From: Phycisphaerae bacterium
Lineage (GTDB): Bacteria > Planctomycetota > Phycisphaerae > UBA1845 > PWPN01
Assembly: GCA_018003015.1 (NCBI GenBank)
Contig: JAGNEZ010000012.1
Span: forward strand, 1 to 64,000
Reading direction: 5' to 3'
Length of the DNA stretch: 64,000 nucleotides
Under the pieces are notes generated by a model. The model made no database searches. It was given only the letters and a program-made list of their open reading frames with translations, and was not told the origin of the DNA. The stretch's first letter is position 1. Every line of letters begins with the position of its first letter. Position numbers and translations under genes: made by a program. This document shows, one piece after another, positions 33,887-41,930 of the stretch.

Positions 33887-35205
33887 CAGGGGGTGCCTCT
33901 GCGGTCTACGACGGGGGTGGACGGGCCGGCTTCCCGGCGCAGGGACTGGGGCTCGGCGAAGGAGACCCGGGCGTCGAGGTTGAGGACGTTCATCAGCCGA
34001 TCGCTGATGCCGCGGCGGAGGGTTTCGAGCGTTCGGACCTCATCCAGGGAGGGAAACGCCTCGCACACTTCCACCTTAATCTCGAGCGTGTCCGCCCCGC
34101 CGACCCGATCGAGGATGATCTGGTAGTGGGGGCTCGCGCCCTCGACCTGGGCCAGGACCTGCTCGATCTGGGACGGGGTGAAGGCCACGCCGCGGAAGAC
34201 CACGAGGTCGTCGGTGCGGCCGGAGACGCGGGCCATTCGGACGAAGGTTCGGCCGCAAGCGCAAGGCCGGTGATGGATCGAGGTCAGATCACCGGTTCGG
34301 TAGCGGATGAGCGGGAAGCCTTCCTTGGTGATGGTGGTCAGGACGAGCTCGCCTTTCTGGCCGGGGCCGAGGGGCTGAAGCGTTTTGGGATCGATGACCT
34401 CGACGATGAAGTGGTCCTCATTGATGTGCATGCCCTGCCGCGCGTGGCACTCTCCGGCCACGCCTGGTCCCATCAGAGCGGTCAGCCCGTAGGTGTCGGT
34501 TGCGACGATGCGGAGGCGTTCCTCGATCTGCCGTTGAAGCTGGTCGCTCCAGCGCTCGCCGCCGAAGAGGCCCAGCTTCAGACAGAGCCGTTCGGGATGA
34601 AGCCCCATCTGCTCGAGGCCCGAGGCGATGCTGAGGGCGTGGCTCGGCATGGTAATCAGCGCCGTGGTCTTGAAGTCCTTCATGACCGCGATTTGTTTTT
34701 CGACGCTGGCCGTCGAGGATGCGGGGATCACCGAGGCCCCGATCTGTTCGGCGCCTTGCTGGAAGCCGAAACCGCCGGGGAACAGGCCGTAATCGAGGGC
34801 GATCTGGACCACATCGTGCTCGGTGATGCCGGCCGCGGCCAGGACACGGGCGCTGCATTCGGTCCAGTTCCGCAGATCGTTCCTGGTGTAGCCGACGACG
34901 ATGGGTGCGCCGCTCGCCGCCGCCCCGGAATGGATGCGGACGATATCGCGCAGTGGAACGGCGAACATGTCGTAGGGATAGCTCTTGCGCAGATCCTCGG
35001 GCGTGGTGAACGGGAGACCTGCCAGGGCCGGAAGGTCCCGGATTCGCTCCAGGTTGACGCAGTGGGTATCGAAGGCGTTGCGGTAGAAGGCGACGTTGCG
35101 GTACACCCGGTTCAGGGTCGACTGAAGCCGCTCGATCTGGAGTTGTTCCAGTTCATCGCGGCCCAGCGTTTCGCAGCCCGGATTGTGGAGTCGTGCATGG
35201 CTCAT
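33886..35205 (-). CDS. Phenylacetate-CoA-ligase-like acyl-CoA synthetase
   Basis: The 439-residue ANL-superfamily enzyme activates an aryl or related acid to its CoA thioester using ATP. PaaK landmarks are YRNVAFYRNAFD, LPFTTPEDLRKSYPYDMFAV, TDTYGLTALMGPGVAGEC, LTTITKEGFPLIRYRTGDLT and FVRMARVSGRTDDLVVFRG. The glycine-rich loop reads HSGAAASGAPIVVGYT, without the usual TTGKP Lys. It is the last gene of the Liv operon, 9 nt after livF, so its substrate is probably what the transporter brings in or a keto-acid product of it. The exact acid cannot be told. Confidence 0.88.
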   Translation of the reverse strand: MSHARLHNPGCETLGRDELEQLQIERLQSTLNRVYRNVAFYRNAFDTHCVNLERIRDLPALAGLPFTTPEDLRKSYPYDMFAVPLRDIVRIHSGAAASGAPIVVGYTRNDLRNWTECSARVLAAAGITEHDVVQIALDYGLFPGGFGFQQGAEQIGASVIPASSTASVEKQIAVMKDFKTTALITMPSHALSIASGLEQMGLHPERLCLKLGLFGGERWSDQLQRQIEERLRIVATDTYGLTALMGPGVAGECHARQGMHINEDHFIVEVIDPKTLQPLGPGQKGELVLTTITKEGFPLIRYRTGDLTSIHHRPCACGRTFVRMARVSGRTDDLVVFRGVAFTPSQIEQVLAQVEGASPHYQIILDRVGGADTLEIKVEVCEAFPSLDEVRTLETLRRGISDRLMNVLNLDARVSFAEPQSLRREAGPSTPVVDRRGTP

Positions 35206-35214
35206 GGCCTCACC

Positions 35215-35961
35215 TCACTCGTCGATTCGCTCGTATTCCTTGCCCAAATACGCTCGCTGGACCTCCTGGTTGTCGGCCAGTTCCTGGGTGGTCCCTTCGA
35301 GGACAATCTGACCGGTCTCGATGACGTAGCCGCGGTCGGCCACGGCCAGGGCGGCCCGGGCGTTCTGTTCGACCAATAGGATCGTCAGTCCGTTGCGTTT
35401 CAGGCGAGCGACGGCCTGGTAGATGTCGCGGACCACGATGGGTGCAACGCCCAGCGAGGGTTCATCCATCATCAGGAGTTTTGGCCTGGACATCAGGGCT
35501 CGGCCGATGGCGAGCATCTGCTGCTGTCCGCCGGAGAGCGTTCCGGCGATCTGGCCGTGGCGTTCCTTGAGGATCGGGAACAGGGAGTGGACCTCCTCGA
35601 GGCTCGCAGTCACCTCCGCGGCGGACTGCTTCCTCCGGCGGAGGGCGTAGGCGCCGAGGATGAGGTTGTCTTTGACGGTGAGGGTGGGAAACACGTGACG
35701 GCCCTCGGGAACCAGCGAGCAGCCGGACTCGACGACGTTTTCCGGGGCACGGCCCTGAATTTCGTGTTTGTCGAATGATACCTTTCCCGATCGCGGTCTG
35801 ATCACGCCGGCGACCGTCTTGAGAAGCGTGGTCTTGCCGGCGCCGTTGGCCCCGATGATGGCGACCGCCTCGCCCTGCGACACGTGCAGGGAGACGCCCT
35901 TCAGGACCCTGAGCGGGCCGTATCCTGCTTCAAGATTTGCCAGCCGCAGCATGATCGTCAC
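35215..35961 (-). CDS. livF: Branched-chain amino-acid ABC transporter ATPase LivF
   Basis: The 248-residue ATPase has Walker A GANGAGKT, LSGGQQQ, and Walker B KLLMMDEPSLG, followed by the LivF-type GYVIETGQIVLEGTTQEL. The GTG at 35961 is preferred because GGAGGTGAT, fully complementary to the 16S tail, lies upstream inside livG. The genes overlap by 32 nt. It pairs with LivG to power the permease. Confidence 0.92.
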   Translation of the reverse strand: MTIMLRLANLEAGYGPLRVLKGVSLHVSQGEAVAIIGANGAGKTTLLKTVAGVIRPRSGKVSFDKHEIQGRAPENVVESGCSLVPEGRHVFPTLTVKDNLILGAYALRRRKQSAAEVTASLEEVHSLFPILKERHGQIAGTLSGGQQQMLAIGRALMSRPKLLMMDEPSLGVAPIVVRDIYQAVARLKRNGLTILLVEQNARAALAVADRGYVIETGQIVLEGTTQELADNQEVQRAYLGKEYERIDE

Positions 35962-36715
35962 CCAGATAGACGCGTATCACCTCCGGGTCGCGCTGAATGG
36001 CCCGGGGAGGTCCCTCCGCGATCTTGGCTCCTTGATCGAGAACCACGACGTCGTCCGAGATACTCATCACCAGGGACATGTCGTGCTCCACGACCAGACA
36101 CGTGATGCCCCGATCCCGAATCCTGAGGATCAATCGGGAGAGGGCTTGCGTTTCGTAGATGTTCAGGCCGGCCGCCGGCTCATCGAGAAGCAGGATTCTC
36201 GGCTCGGTGGCCAGTGCTCTGGCGAACTCGACCAATCGTTGGCGGCCGAAGGAGAGGTTGGCGGCCGTTTCCCGGGCGTATTCTGTGAGATTAAGGTCGG
36301 CCAGGATCTCCATGGCCTTGCTCCGCACCTCGCGTTCCTCGCGCCAGGTATGGGGCAGGTTGAGCATTCCGGCGATGAAGCCGGACCGGGTCCGCGGATG
36401 GCGTCCCATCATGACGTTCTCGAGGACGGTCATGTGCGGGAACAGCTTGGTGGTCTGGAAGGTTCGGGCAATGCCTTGCGCGGCCACGGCGTGCGGTTTC
36501 CAGGCGGTGATCGATCGCCCGCGAAAGAGGACCTGGCCGCCGTTGGGTGGGATGGAGCCCGCGACGAGGTTGAACAGCGTGGTCTTGCCTGCGCCGTTGG
36601 GACCGATTACCGCCTTGATCATTCCTTGCGCGACCGTGAAACTCACGTCCTTGACGGCATGAAGGCCGCCGAAGTAGCGGTTCAGGTTTCGTGTTTCGAG
36701 GAGTGTCTCAGCCAT
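35930..36715 (-). CDS. livG: Branched-chain amino-acid ABC transporter ATPase LivG
   Basis: The 261-residue ATPase has Walker A GPNGAGKT, the signature LSFGRQRLVEFARAL, Walker B ILLLDEPAAGLN, and a HDMSLVMSISD switch. These features are typical of LivG. Its start overlaps livM by 8 nt and its end overlaps livF by 32 nt. The subunit acts on the inner face of the membrane. Confidence 0.92.
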   Translation of the reverse strand: MAETLLETRNLNRYFGGLHAVKDVSFTVAQGMIKAVIGPNGAGKTTLFNLVAGSIPPNGGQVLFRGRSITAWKPHAVAAQGIARTFQTTKLFPHMTVLENVMMGRHPRTRSGFIAGMLNLPHTWREEREVRSKAMEILADLNLTEYARETAANLSFGRQRLVEFARALATEPRILLLDEPAAGLNIYETQALSRLILRIRDRGITCLVVEHDMSLVMSISDDVVVLDQGAKIAEGPPRAIQRDPEVIRVYLGDDHAAAGKS

Positions 36716-37781
36716 GGGGCTTCCTCTGGAGCCGAGAACGAAGAGCCCGCCAGTTCGGCATGCGCAGAAGGCCTTCGGAGGCGAAGAGCATCATGACGAT
36801 CAGGATGGCGCCGAAGACCAGGTCGTCGTAGGTACCGAACACGCCTCTCAGGGAGAGGAAGCTGAGCAGGACGCCCATCAGCATTGCGCCCCACAGGTTG
36901 GCCATTCCGCCGACGGCCACGATGGCCACGTAGCGCACGGACTTCATCACCGACACCTCGGAGGGTCCGATGCTTCCGTTGTAGTGGGTGAGGAGGATAC
37001 CGCCCATGGCGGCGAAGAGAGCGCTCAGTACGAAGGTGGCCAGCTTGTAGCGGTAGGTATTGACGCCGAGTGAATGCGCGGCCTCCTCGTTCTCATGGAT
37101 TGAGCGGAGCGCCCGGCCGACGCGTGAGTGGACCAAGTTGATGGCCAGCACGAGGGCGACCAGGGCGACCGTCCAGGCGATGTAGTAGTTCTGGACGCGG
37201 AAGGCCGCCCGCCCGTTGACCTCCAGGCCCCCGAAGAGCTGGAACGGCGGCACGTTGGAGATGCCGTCGGCCTGGCCGAAGACCTGGGCTCCTTGGACGA
37301 TGCGATGGATGATCAAGCCGAACCCCAGGGTGGCCATAGCCAGGTAGTGCCCTTTCAGGCGGATGACGGGCACGCCGATCAGGAGGGCCACCAGGCCGGT
37401 CAGCACCAATGCGGTGATGCATGCCGGCCAGGGGGAGAAGCACAGCATGGGGTGGCCGTAGAGATCCTGCTTCTCAATGAGGAGTCCGACCGACCGGCAC
37501 CAGCCGACCAGAGCGGCATCGTGGTAAGCGCTGAGGTTACAGGTGGTCATGACGGCGGCGGTGTAGCCGCCGACAGCGAAGAAACCGGCGTGTCCCAGCG
37601 AGGCTTGCCCGGCGTAGCCCATCAGCAGGCAGAGCCCGAGGACCACGAGGGCGTAATAGACCGACATCGTGACTTGGGTCATGTAGTAGGGTGCGTGGCT
37701 CGCGGACAGCGCGAACTGCAAGACCATCACGGCCACAGCGGCGGCGATGACAGGCCCGTACATGCGCAGGTGCTTGTTCAT
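36708..37781 (-). CDS. livM: Branched-chain amino-acid ABC transporter permease LivM
   Basis: The 357-residue membrane protein has about eight helices. It carries the LivM signature GYAGQASLGHAGFFAVGGYT and the EAA-like loop ALRSIHENEEAAHSLGVNTYRYK that contacts an ATPase. The ATG at 37781 is chosen because it overlaps the livH stop by 4 nt and starts the first helix; the frame is open for another 150 codons upstream. A stretch of about 30 residues after helix 3 (near 95-115) is longer than usual. Confidence 0.92.
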   Translation of the reverse strand: MNKHLRMYGPVIAAAVAVMVLQFALSASHAPYYMTQVTMSVYYALVVLGLCLLMGYAGQASLGHAGFFAVGGYTAAVMTTCNLSAYHDAALVGWCRSVGLLIEKQDLYGHPMLCFSPWPACITALVLTGLVALLIGVPVIRLKGHYLAMATLGFGLIIHRIVQGAQVFGQADGISNVPPFQLFGGLEVNGRAAFRVQNYYIAWTVALVALVLAINLVHSRVGRALRSIHENEEAAHSLGVNTYRYKLATFVLSALFAAMGGILLTHYNGSIGPSEVSVMKSVRYVAIVAVGGMANLWGAMLMGVLLSFLSLRGVFGTYDDLVFGAILIVMMLFASEGLLRMPNWRALRSRLQRKPHG

Positions 37782-38665
37782 GCTCGCAAGGCACTCGTCT
37801 CTCGCCGAGCGAAAAGGCCGCTGGGTCTGAAGATCAGAACCAGCAGGAGAACCACAATGGACACGACTTCCTTGTAGGCAACCGGAAGCTGGCTGACCGC
37901 CAATGTTTCGAGCAGGCCGAGCAGCAGGCCGGCCACGACTGCGGCCATGCTGTTGCCCAGTCCCCCGAGTATGGCCACGGTGAAGCCCTTGATGGCCAGG
38001 GGGGCGCCCATGTCGTACTGCGTCTGGGTGAGTGGCGAGATCACGCAGCCGGCGAGGGCCCCGATGGCTGCGCTGAGCATGAACGACAAGGTGACCATCC
38101 GCGAGTCCTTGATACCGCAGAGCCTGGCGGCCATCCGGTCGTCCGCACAGGCTCGCATGGCTCGCCCGGTCAGCGTGAACCTGAAGAACAGCGTCAGGGC
38201 GGCGACGATCACGGTGCACACGCCCAGTACCCACAGCACCTGCGGCGAGATCCTCGCGCCCATCAGGCCGATGGTGGACAGCGACGATCCCGTGAAATAG
38301 GGCAAGCCGCGGACCTGCTCATCCCAGACGTGCAGCATGCCCTCGCGGAGCAGGATAGAGACGCCGATGGTGATCACGATCAGGCGAAGCACGGAAGCAT
38401 CGCGGACCCGCCGGATGAACACCAGTTCGATCAGGCCGCCCAGGACAGCCGTGATCGCCACCGCCAGCAGGACCGCCACCGGAAGAGGCATGTAGTGGTT
38501 AAAGCTGACCGCGGTCATCGCCCCGACGATGAGGAACTCTCCCTGGGCGAAGTTGATGATGCCTGTCGCGCTGTAAATGATATTGAACCCGATGGCAACG
38601 ATGGCATAGACGCTGCCGACGGTGATTCCGGCGAGGCAATACTGCAGCACCTGGGTGAAGTCCAC
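37778..38665 (-). CDS. livH: Branched-chain amino-acid ABC transporter permease LivH
   Basis: The 295-residue membrane protein starts VLQYCLAGITVGSVYAIVAIGFNIIYSATGIINFAQGEFLIVGA, the standard LivH N-terminus. A conserved cytoplasmic loop near residue 185 (RAMRACADDRMAARLCGI) docks the ATPase. It lies 35 nt after the upstream substrate-binding gene. Confidence 0.93.
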   Translation of the reverse strand: MDFTQVLQYCLAGITVGSVYAIVAIGFNIIYSATGIINFAQGEFLIVGAMTAVSFNHYMPLPVAVLLAVAITAVLGGLIELVFIRRVRDASVLRLIVITIGVSILLREGMLHVWDEQVRGLPYFTGSSLSTIGLMGARISPQVLWVLGVCTVIVAALTLFFRFTLTGRAMRACADDRMAARLCGIKDSRMVTLSFMLSAAIGALAGCVISPLTQTQYDMGAPLAIKGFTVAILGGLGNSMAAVVAGLLLGLLETLAVSQLPVAYKEVVSIVVLLLVLIFRPSGLFARRETSALRA

Positions 38666-38700
38666 CTGCGGTCCACTCCTCTATTCTGGGCCCTAAGCGG

Positions 38701-39864
38701 CTACTTCCTGTAGGTGGCGAACTTGCCGTCCTTGACGGTCAGCAGCTCGAAGGCGTCCATCCCGAGGCCGTTGTGGTCCTCGGCCGACATCTTGAACACG
38801 CCGGCCGTGCCGACCACGTCCTTGAGCGTCTCAAGTGCGTCGCGGACCTTCTTGCGATCGGCACTGCCGGCCTTCTTGACCGCCTCAGTGAGCAACAGCA
38901 TGGCGTCATACGCGTGGCCGCCGAAGGTGCTCGCATCTTCCTTGAACTTGCCCTCGTAGTCCTTCTTGTAGGTCATGAGGACTTTCTTCTGGGCATGCTT
39001 GTCGGGAAGCGTGTCGGCGACCAGCAACCGGCCCGCGGGGAAGAGAGTCCCGTTGGCGGCCTCTCCGCTGGCCTGGGCGTACTTGATGTTGCCGAAGCCG
39101 TGACTCTGGAACAGGGGTACGTCCAGACCGATTTGCTTCATGGTCTTGGCCACCAGCCCTTGTGCAGGAACGATGGACCAGTTGATCACGGCCTGGACTT
39201 GGCGGCCTTTGAGCTTGGTCAGGACGCCGGTGAGGTCCGTTTCCTGCTTGTCATAGGCTTCCGAAATGACCACGGTGATGCCGAAGTCGCCCGCGAGTTT
39301 CTCGAGCTGGGCCTTGCCGGCCATCCCGAAACCATCGTTGCTGGTGATCACGCCCACCTTGGTGAGCCCTTTTTCCTTCATGGTCTTGTAGATCCACCTG
39401 GCGGCGTCGCTGTCCTTCTGGGGGGTTTTGAAGACGTAACTGGCGACGGGGCTGACGATTGTCTCGGCGGCGGCGCAGGACAGGAGAATCGTCTCGCCTT
39501 CCTGGCAGATGTTCTTGATGGCCATGGTTTCGCCGCTGGTCGACGGCCCGATGATGGCCAGGACCTTCTCTTCCTCGATGAGCTGCTTGGTCATCGAGAT
39601 GGCGCTTTCGGGCTTGCCGCCGGTGTCCTTGATGATGAGTTGGATTTTCCGGCCATTGATGCCTCCCGCGTCGTTGATTTTCTGTACGAACATTTCGGCT
39701 GTCTTGGCCTCTGGTGCCCCCAGGAATGATGCGGGGCCGGTGACGGAGAAGACCGCTCCCACTTTAATGGGCGGGGCGTCGGCCGCGGAGGCAGAATGCG
39801 CGATGCCCATGCTGAGTCCCATGGCCAGCGCGACGCATAGAATCCCCCGGTTTCCTGTGTTCAT
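38701..39864 (-). CDS. Periplasmic substrate-binding protein (LivJ/LivK type), soluble copy
   Basis: The 387-residue type I periplasmic binding protein has a cleavable signal peptide (about 1-27, ending SASA). The mature part starts IKVGAVFSVTGPASFLG, with the ligand-binding blocks IIGPSTSGETMAIKNIC and SNDGFGMAGKAQLEKLAGDF. It is nearly a repeat of the next gene upstream, with much of the mature sequence matching residue for residue; the two differ mainly in the signal. It delivers ligand to LivHMGF. A missing lipobox makes this the soluble partner. Confidence 0.9.
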   Translation of the reverse strand: MNTGNRGILCVALAMGLSMGIAHSASAADAPPIKVGAVFSVTGPASFLGAPEAKTAEMFVQKINDAGGINGRKIQLIIKDTGGKPESAISMTKQLIEEEKVLAIIGPSTSGETMAIKNICQEGETILLSCAAAETIVSPVASYVFKTPQKDSDAARWIYKTMKEKGLTKVGVITSNDGFGMAGKAQLEKLAGDFGITVVISEAYDKQETDLTGVLTKLKGRQVQAVINWSIVPAQGLVAKTMKQIGLDVPLFQSHGFGNIKYAQASGEAANGTLFPAGRLLVADTLPDKHAQKKVLMTYKKDYEGKFKEDASTFGGHAYDAMLLLTEAVKKAGSADRKKVRDALETLKDVVGTAGVFKMSAEDHNGLGMDAFELLTVKDGKFATYRK

Positions 39865-39957
39865 GGATCGTCTCCCTTTCTTGATTGTCCCAGCCGAGGC
39901 TGGGGAACGCGAAGCGGGCCTTTCCGTCTCCGGCGGCGGGTGGCCTCTTCGCGAGAG

Positions 39958-41160
39958 TTAATCTGTTGCCAGGGCGAACTTGCCGTCCCTGACGGTCAGC
40001 ATCTCGAACGCATCGATGGTCAGGCCGCTGTGATCCTCGGCCGAGAAGTTGAAGATTCCGGCCGTTCCGACGATGCCCTTGAGGTTCTCGATGGCGTCCC
40101 GGACCTTCTCGCCATCCGTGCTTCCGGCCTTCTTGATGGCCTCGGTCAGGATGAGCAGGGCATCGTAGGGATGGCCGCCGAACGTGCTTGCGTCCTCCTT
40201 GAACTTGCCTTCGTAGTCGGTTTTGTAGGCCATCAGGAGGGCCTTTTGGGGGTGGTCGGCCGGGAGGACGTCGGCCACGAGGATCCGGCCGCACGGCAGG
40301 AGCGTACCGTTGACGGCCTCGCCGCCGGCCTGAGCGTACTTGATGTTACCGAAGCCGTGGCTCTGGTAGAGCGGAACGTCGAAGCCAATCTGTTTCATAT
40401 TCTTGGCGACGAGACTCTGGGCGGGAACGATTGACCAGTTGACCACGGCCTGGACCTGCTGGCCCTTCAGCTTGGTCAGGACGTTGGTGAGATCCGTTTC
40501 CTGTTTGTCGTAGGCTTCCGAGATCACCACGGTGATGTCGAAGTCACCGGCCAGCTTCTCCAGCTGGGCCTTGCCGGCCATGCCAAAACCGTCATTGCTG
40601 GCAATCACGCCGACTTTCGAGATTCCCTTGGCCTTCATCGTCTTGTAGATGAGTCGCGCGGCGTCGCTGTCCTGAGGTGCGACCTTGAAGACGTAGCTGG
40701 CGACCGGTTTGGCGATGGTCTCGGCCGCGGCACAGGAAATCAGGATTGTCTTGGCTTCCTGGCACAGGTTCTTGATGGCCAGCGTTTCGCCGCTGGTCGA
40801 CGGCCCGATGATGGCCAGGACCTTCTCTTCATCGATCAGTTGCTTGGCGAGTGACAGGGCATTTTCCGGTTTGCTTCCGGAGTCCTTGACGATAAGCTGG
40901 ATCTTGTGGCCGTTGACGCCGCCCGCGGCGTTCATCTTGTCAACCAGCATGGTTGCCGTTCGTTCCTCGGGAATCCCCAGGAAGGACGCCGGGCCGCTGA
41001 TCGCGAAGATGGCTCCGACCTTGATGGGATCGCCCTCGGTCGACCTGGCTCCCGCAGGCGCGGAGGCGCTCGACGATGGACTGCCCGGCTCCTTGCAGCC
41101 CGTCAGGCAGACCGCGAAGCATGCAACCAAACCCAGTAGTGCCACAAGTCGTCTGTTCAT
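39958..41160 (-). CDS. Substrate-binding lipoprotein (LivJ/LivK type), lipid-anchored copy
   Basis: The 400-residue product has a lipoprotein signal ending LTGC at about residue 22, a Ser/Ala-rich spacer, then IKVGAIFAISGPASFLG and the same blocks as its neighbour (VLAIIGPSTSGET, ASNDGFGMAGKAQLEKLAGDF). By eye roughly three quarters of the mature residues match the 38701 copy, implying a recent tandem duplication. The two may bind related ligands or separate free and membrane-held pools. It lies 28 nt after the ACT gene. Confidence 0.9.
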   Translation of the reverse strand: MNRRLVALLGLVACFAVCLTGCKEPGSPSSSASAPAGARSTEGDPIKVGAIFAISGPASFLGIPEERTATMLVDKMNAAGGVNGHKIQLIVKDSGSKPENALSLAKQLIDEEKVLAIIGPSTSGETLAIKNLCQEAKTILISCAAAETIAKPVASYVFKVAPQDSDAARLIYKTMKAKGISKVGVIASNDGFGMAGKAQLEKLAGDFDITVVISEAYDKQETDLTNVLTKLKGQQVQAVVNWSIVPAQSLVAKNMKQIGFDVPLYQSHGFGNIKYAQAGGEAVNGTLLPCGRILVADVLPADHPQKALLMAYKTDYEGKFKEDASTFGGHPYDALLILTEAIKKAGSTDGEKVRDAIENLKGIVGTAGIFNFSAEDHSGLTIDAFEMLTVRDGKFALATD

Positions 41161-41188
41161 GGAAGCCGTCCTTTCTGAACTAAGTGCA

Positions 41189-41620
41189 TCACAGGTTCTG
41201 AATAGCGTCCTCCGGGAGAATAGGGATCGCGTTCTTCCTCATGGTTTCCGCGGCCTGGGCCGCATTGTCGATCTTCAGGACCACGATGGCCGTATCCACG
41301 TTCTTCCGGAAGAACGTGTACATGTACTCGATATTGACGTTGTCACGATCGAAGACCTCGATGATACGATGCAGGCCGCCGGGTTCGTCCTGGATTTCCA
41401 CCGCAATCACGTCGGCTTCCTGCACGGCGAAACCGTGGTCCCGGAGTGCCTGGAGGCAACGGAGGCGATCGTCGACGATGAGCCGCAGCACCCCGAGGTC
41501 GGGCATGTCGGCCAGGGACATGGCTCGGATGTTGATCTTGTGTTCGGCCAGCAGGCGAGTTACCTCGGCCAACCTGCCCCTCCGGTTCTCGATAAACACG
41601 CACAACTGCTTGGTGTACAT
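41189..41620 (-). CDS. Tandem ACT-domain protein
   Basis: The 143-residue product is two ACT domains in a row (about 4-70 and 71-143): QLCVFIENRRGRLAEVTRLLAEHKINIRAMSLAD, then DEPGGLHRIIEVFDRDNVNIEYMYTFF. ACT domains bind amino acids and regulate enzymes. This stand-alone form is typically encoded with PaaK-type ligases and Liv transporters. It is the first gene of the operon, suggesting that it senses the amino acid or its acid product. The precise ligand is not evident. Confidence 0.88.
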   Translation of the reverse strand: MYTKQLCVFIENRRGRLAEVTRLLAEHKINIRAMSLADMPDLGVLRLIVDDRLRCLQALRDHGFAVQEADVIAVEIQDEPGGLHRIIEVFDRDNVNIEYMYTFFRKNVDTAIVVLKIDNAAQAAETMRKNAIPILPEDAIQNL

Positions 41621-41930
41621 GGCGTCCTATCCGGCGGAACCTGACCCGGCCCCAGATGATACCTTACCCGCAAAGGGCCTTGCGGACAAGTAGGACTGAA
41701 ACCCGTTACCGACAATCGAGCGATGTGGCCAGGCCCGGGCTCGCGATCGCGGGTGCCGCCGGCACGGAGGCAGAGGGCGTCTGGGGCGGTCTGCACGATC
41801 CGGTTGCCCACTCGATGTCTGGCGGAACGGCCCGCGAAAACGCTCCGCGGCACTCCTGGTATAGTCCGAGTACCGGCGAGGACGCGAGGCGTCGCCCAGG
41901 CTTTGGCCCTGGAGTCTCCGAGAAGGGGAT
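41621..41930. other. Intergenic region between ilvD and the ACT-Liv operon
   Basis: These 310 nt hold no supported gene. Hairpins are present at 41668-41685 (CCGCAA/TTGCGG), 41875-41896 and 41897-41913, the latter two just after ilvD. None has a T-run. The ACT-operon promoter should lie here, but I found no good -35/-10 pair and no T-box. Confidence 0.45.

Noticed and set aside
34126-35379. 417-residue plus-strand frame opposite the CoA ligase
   Set aside because: Fully antisense to a PaaK-like gene with many motifs.
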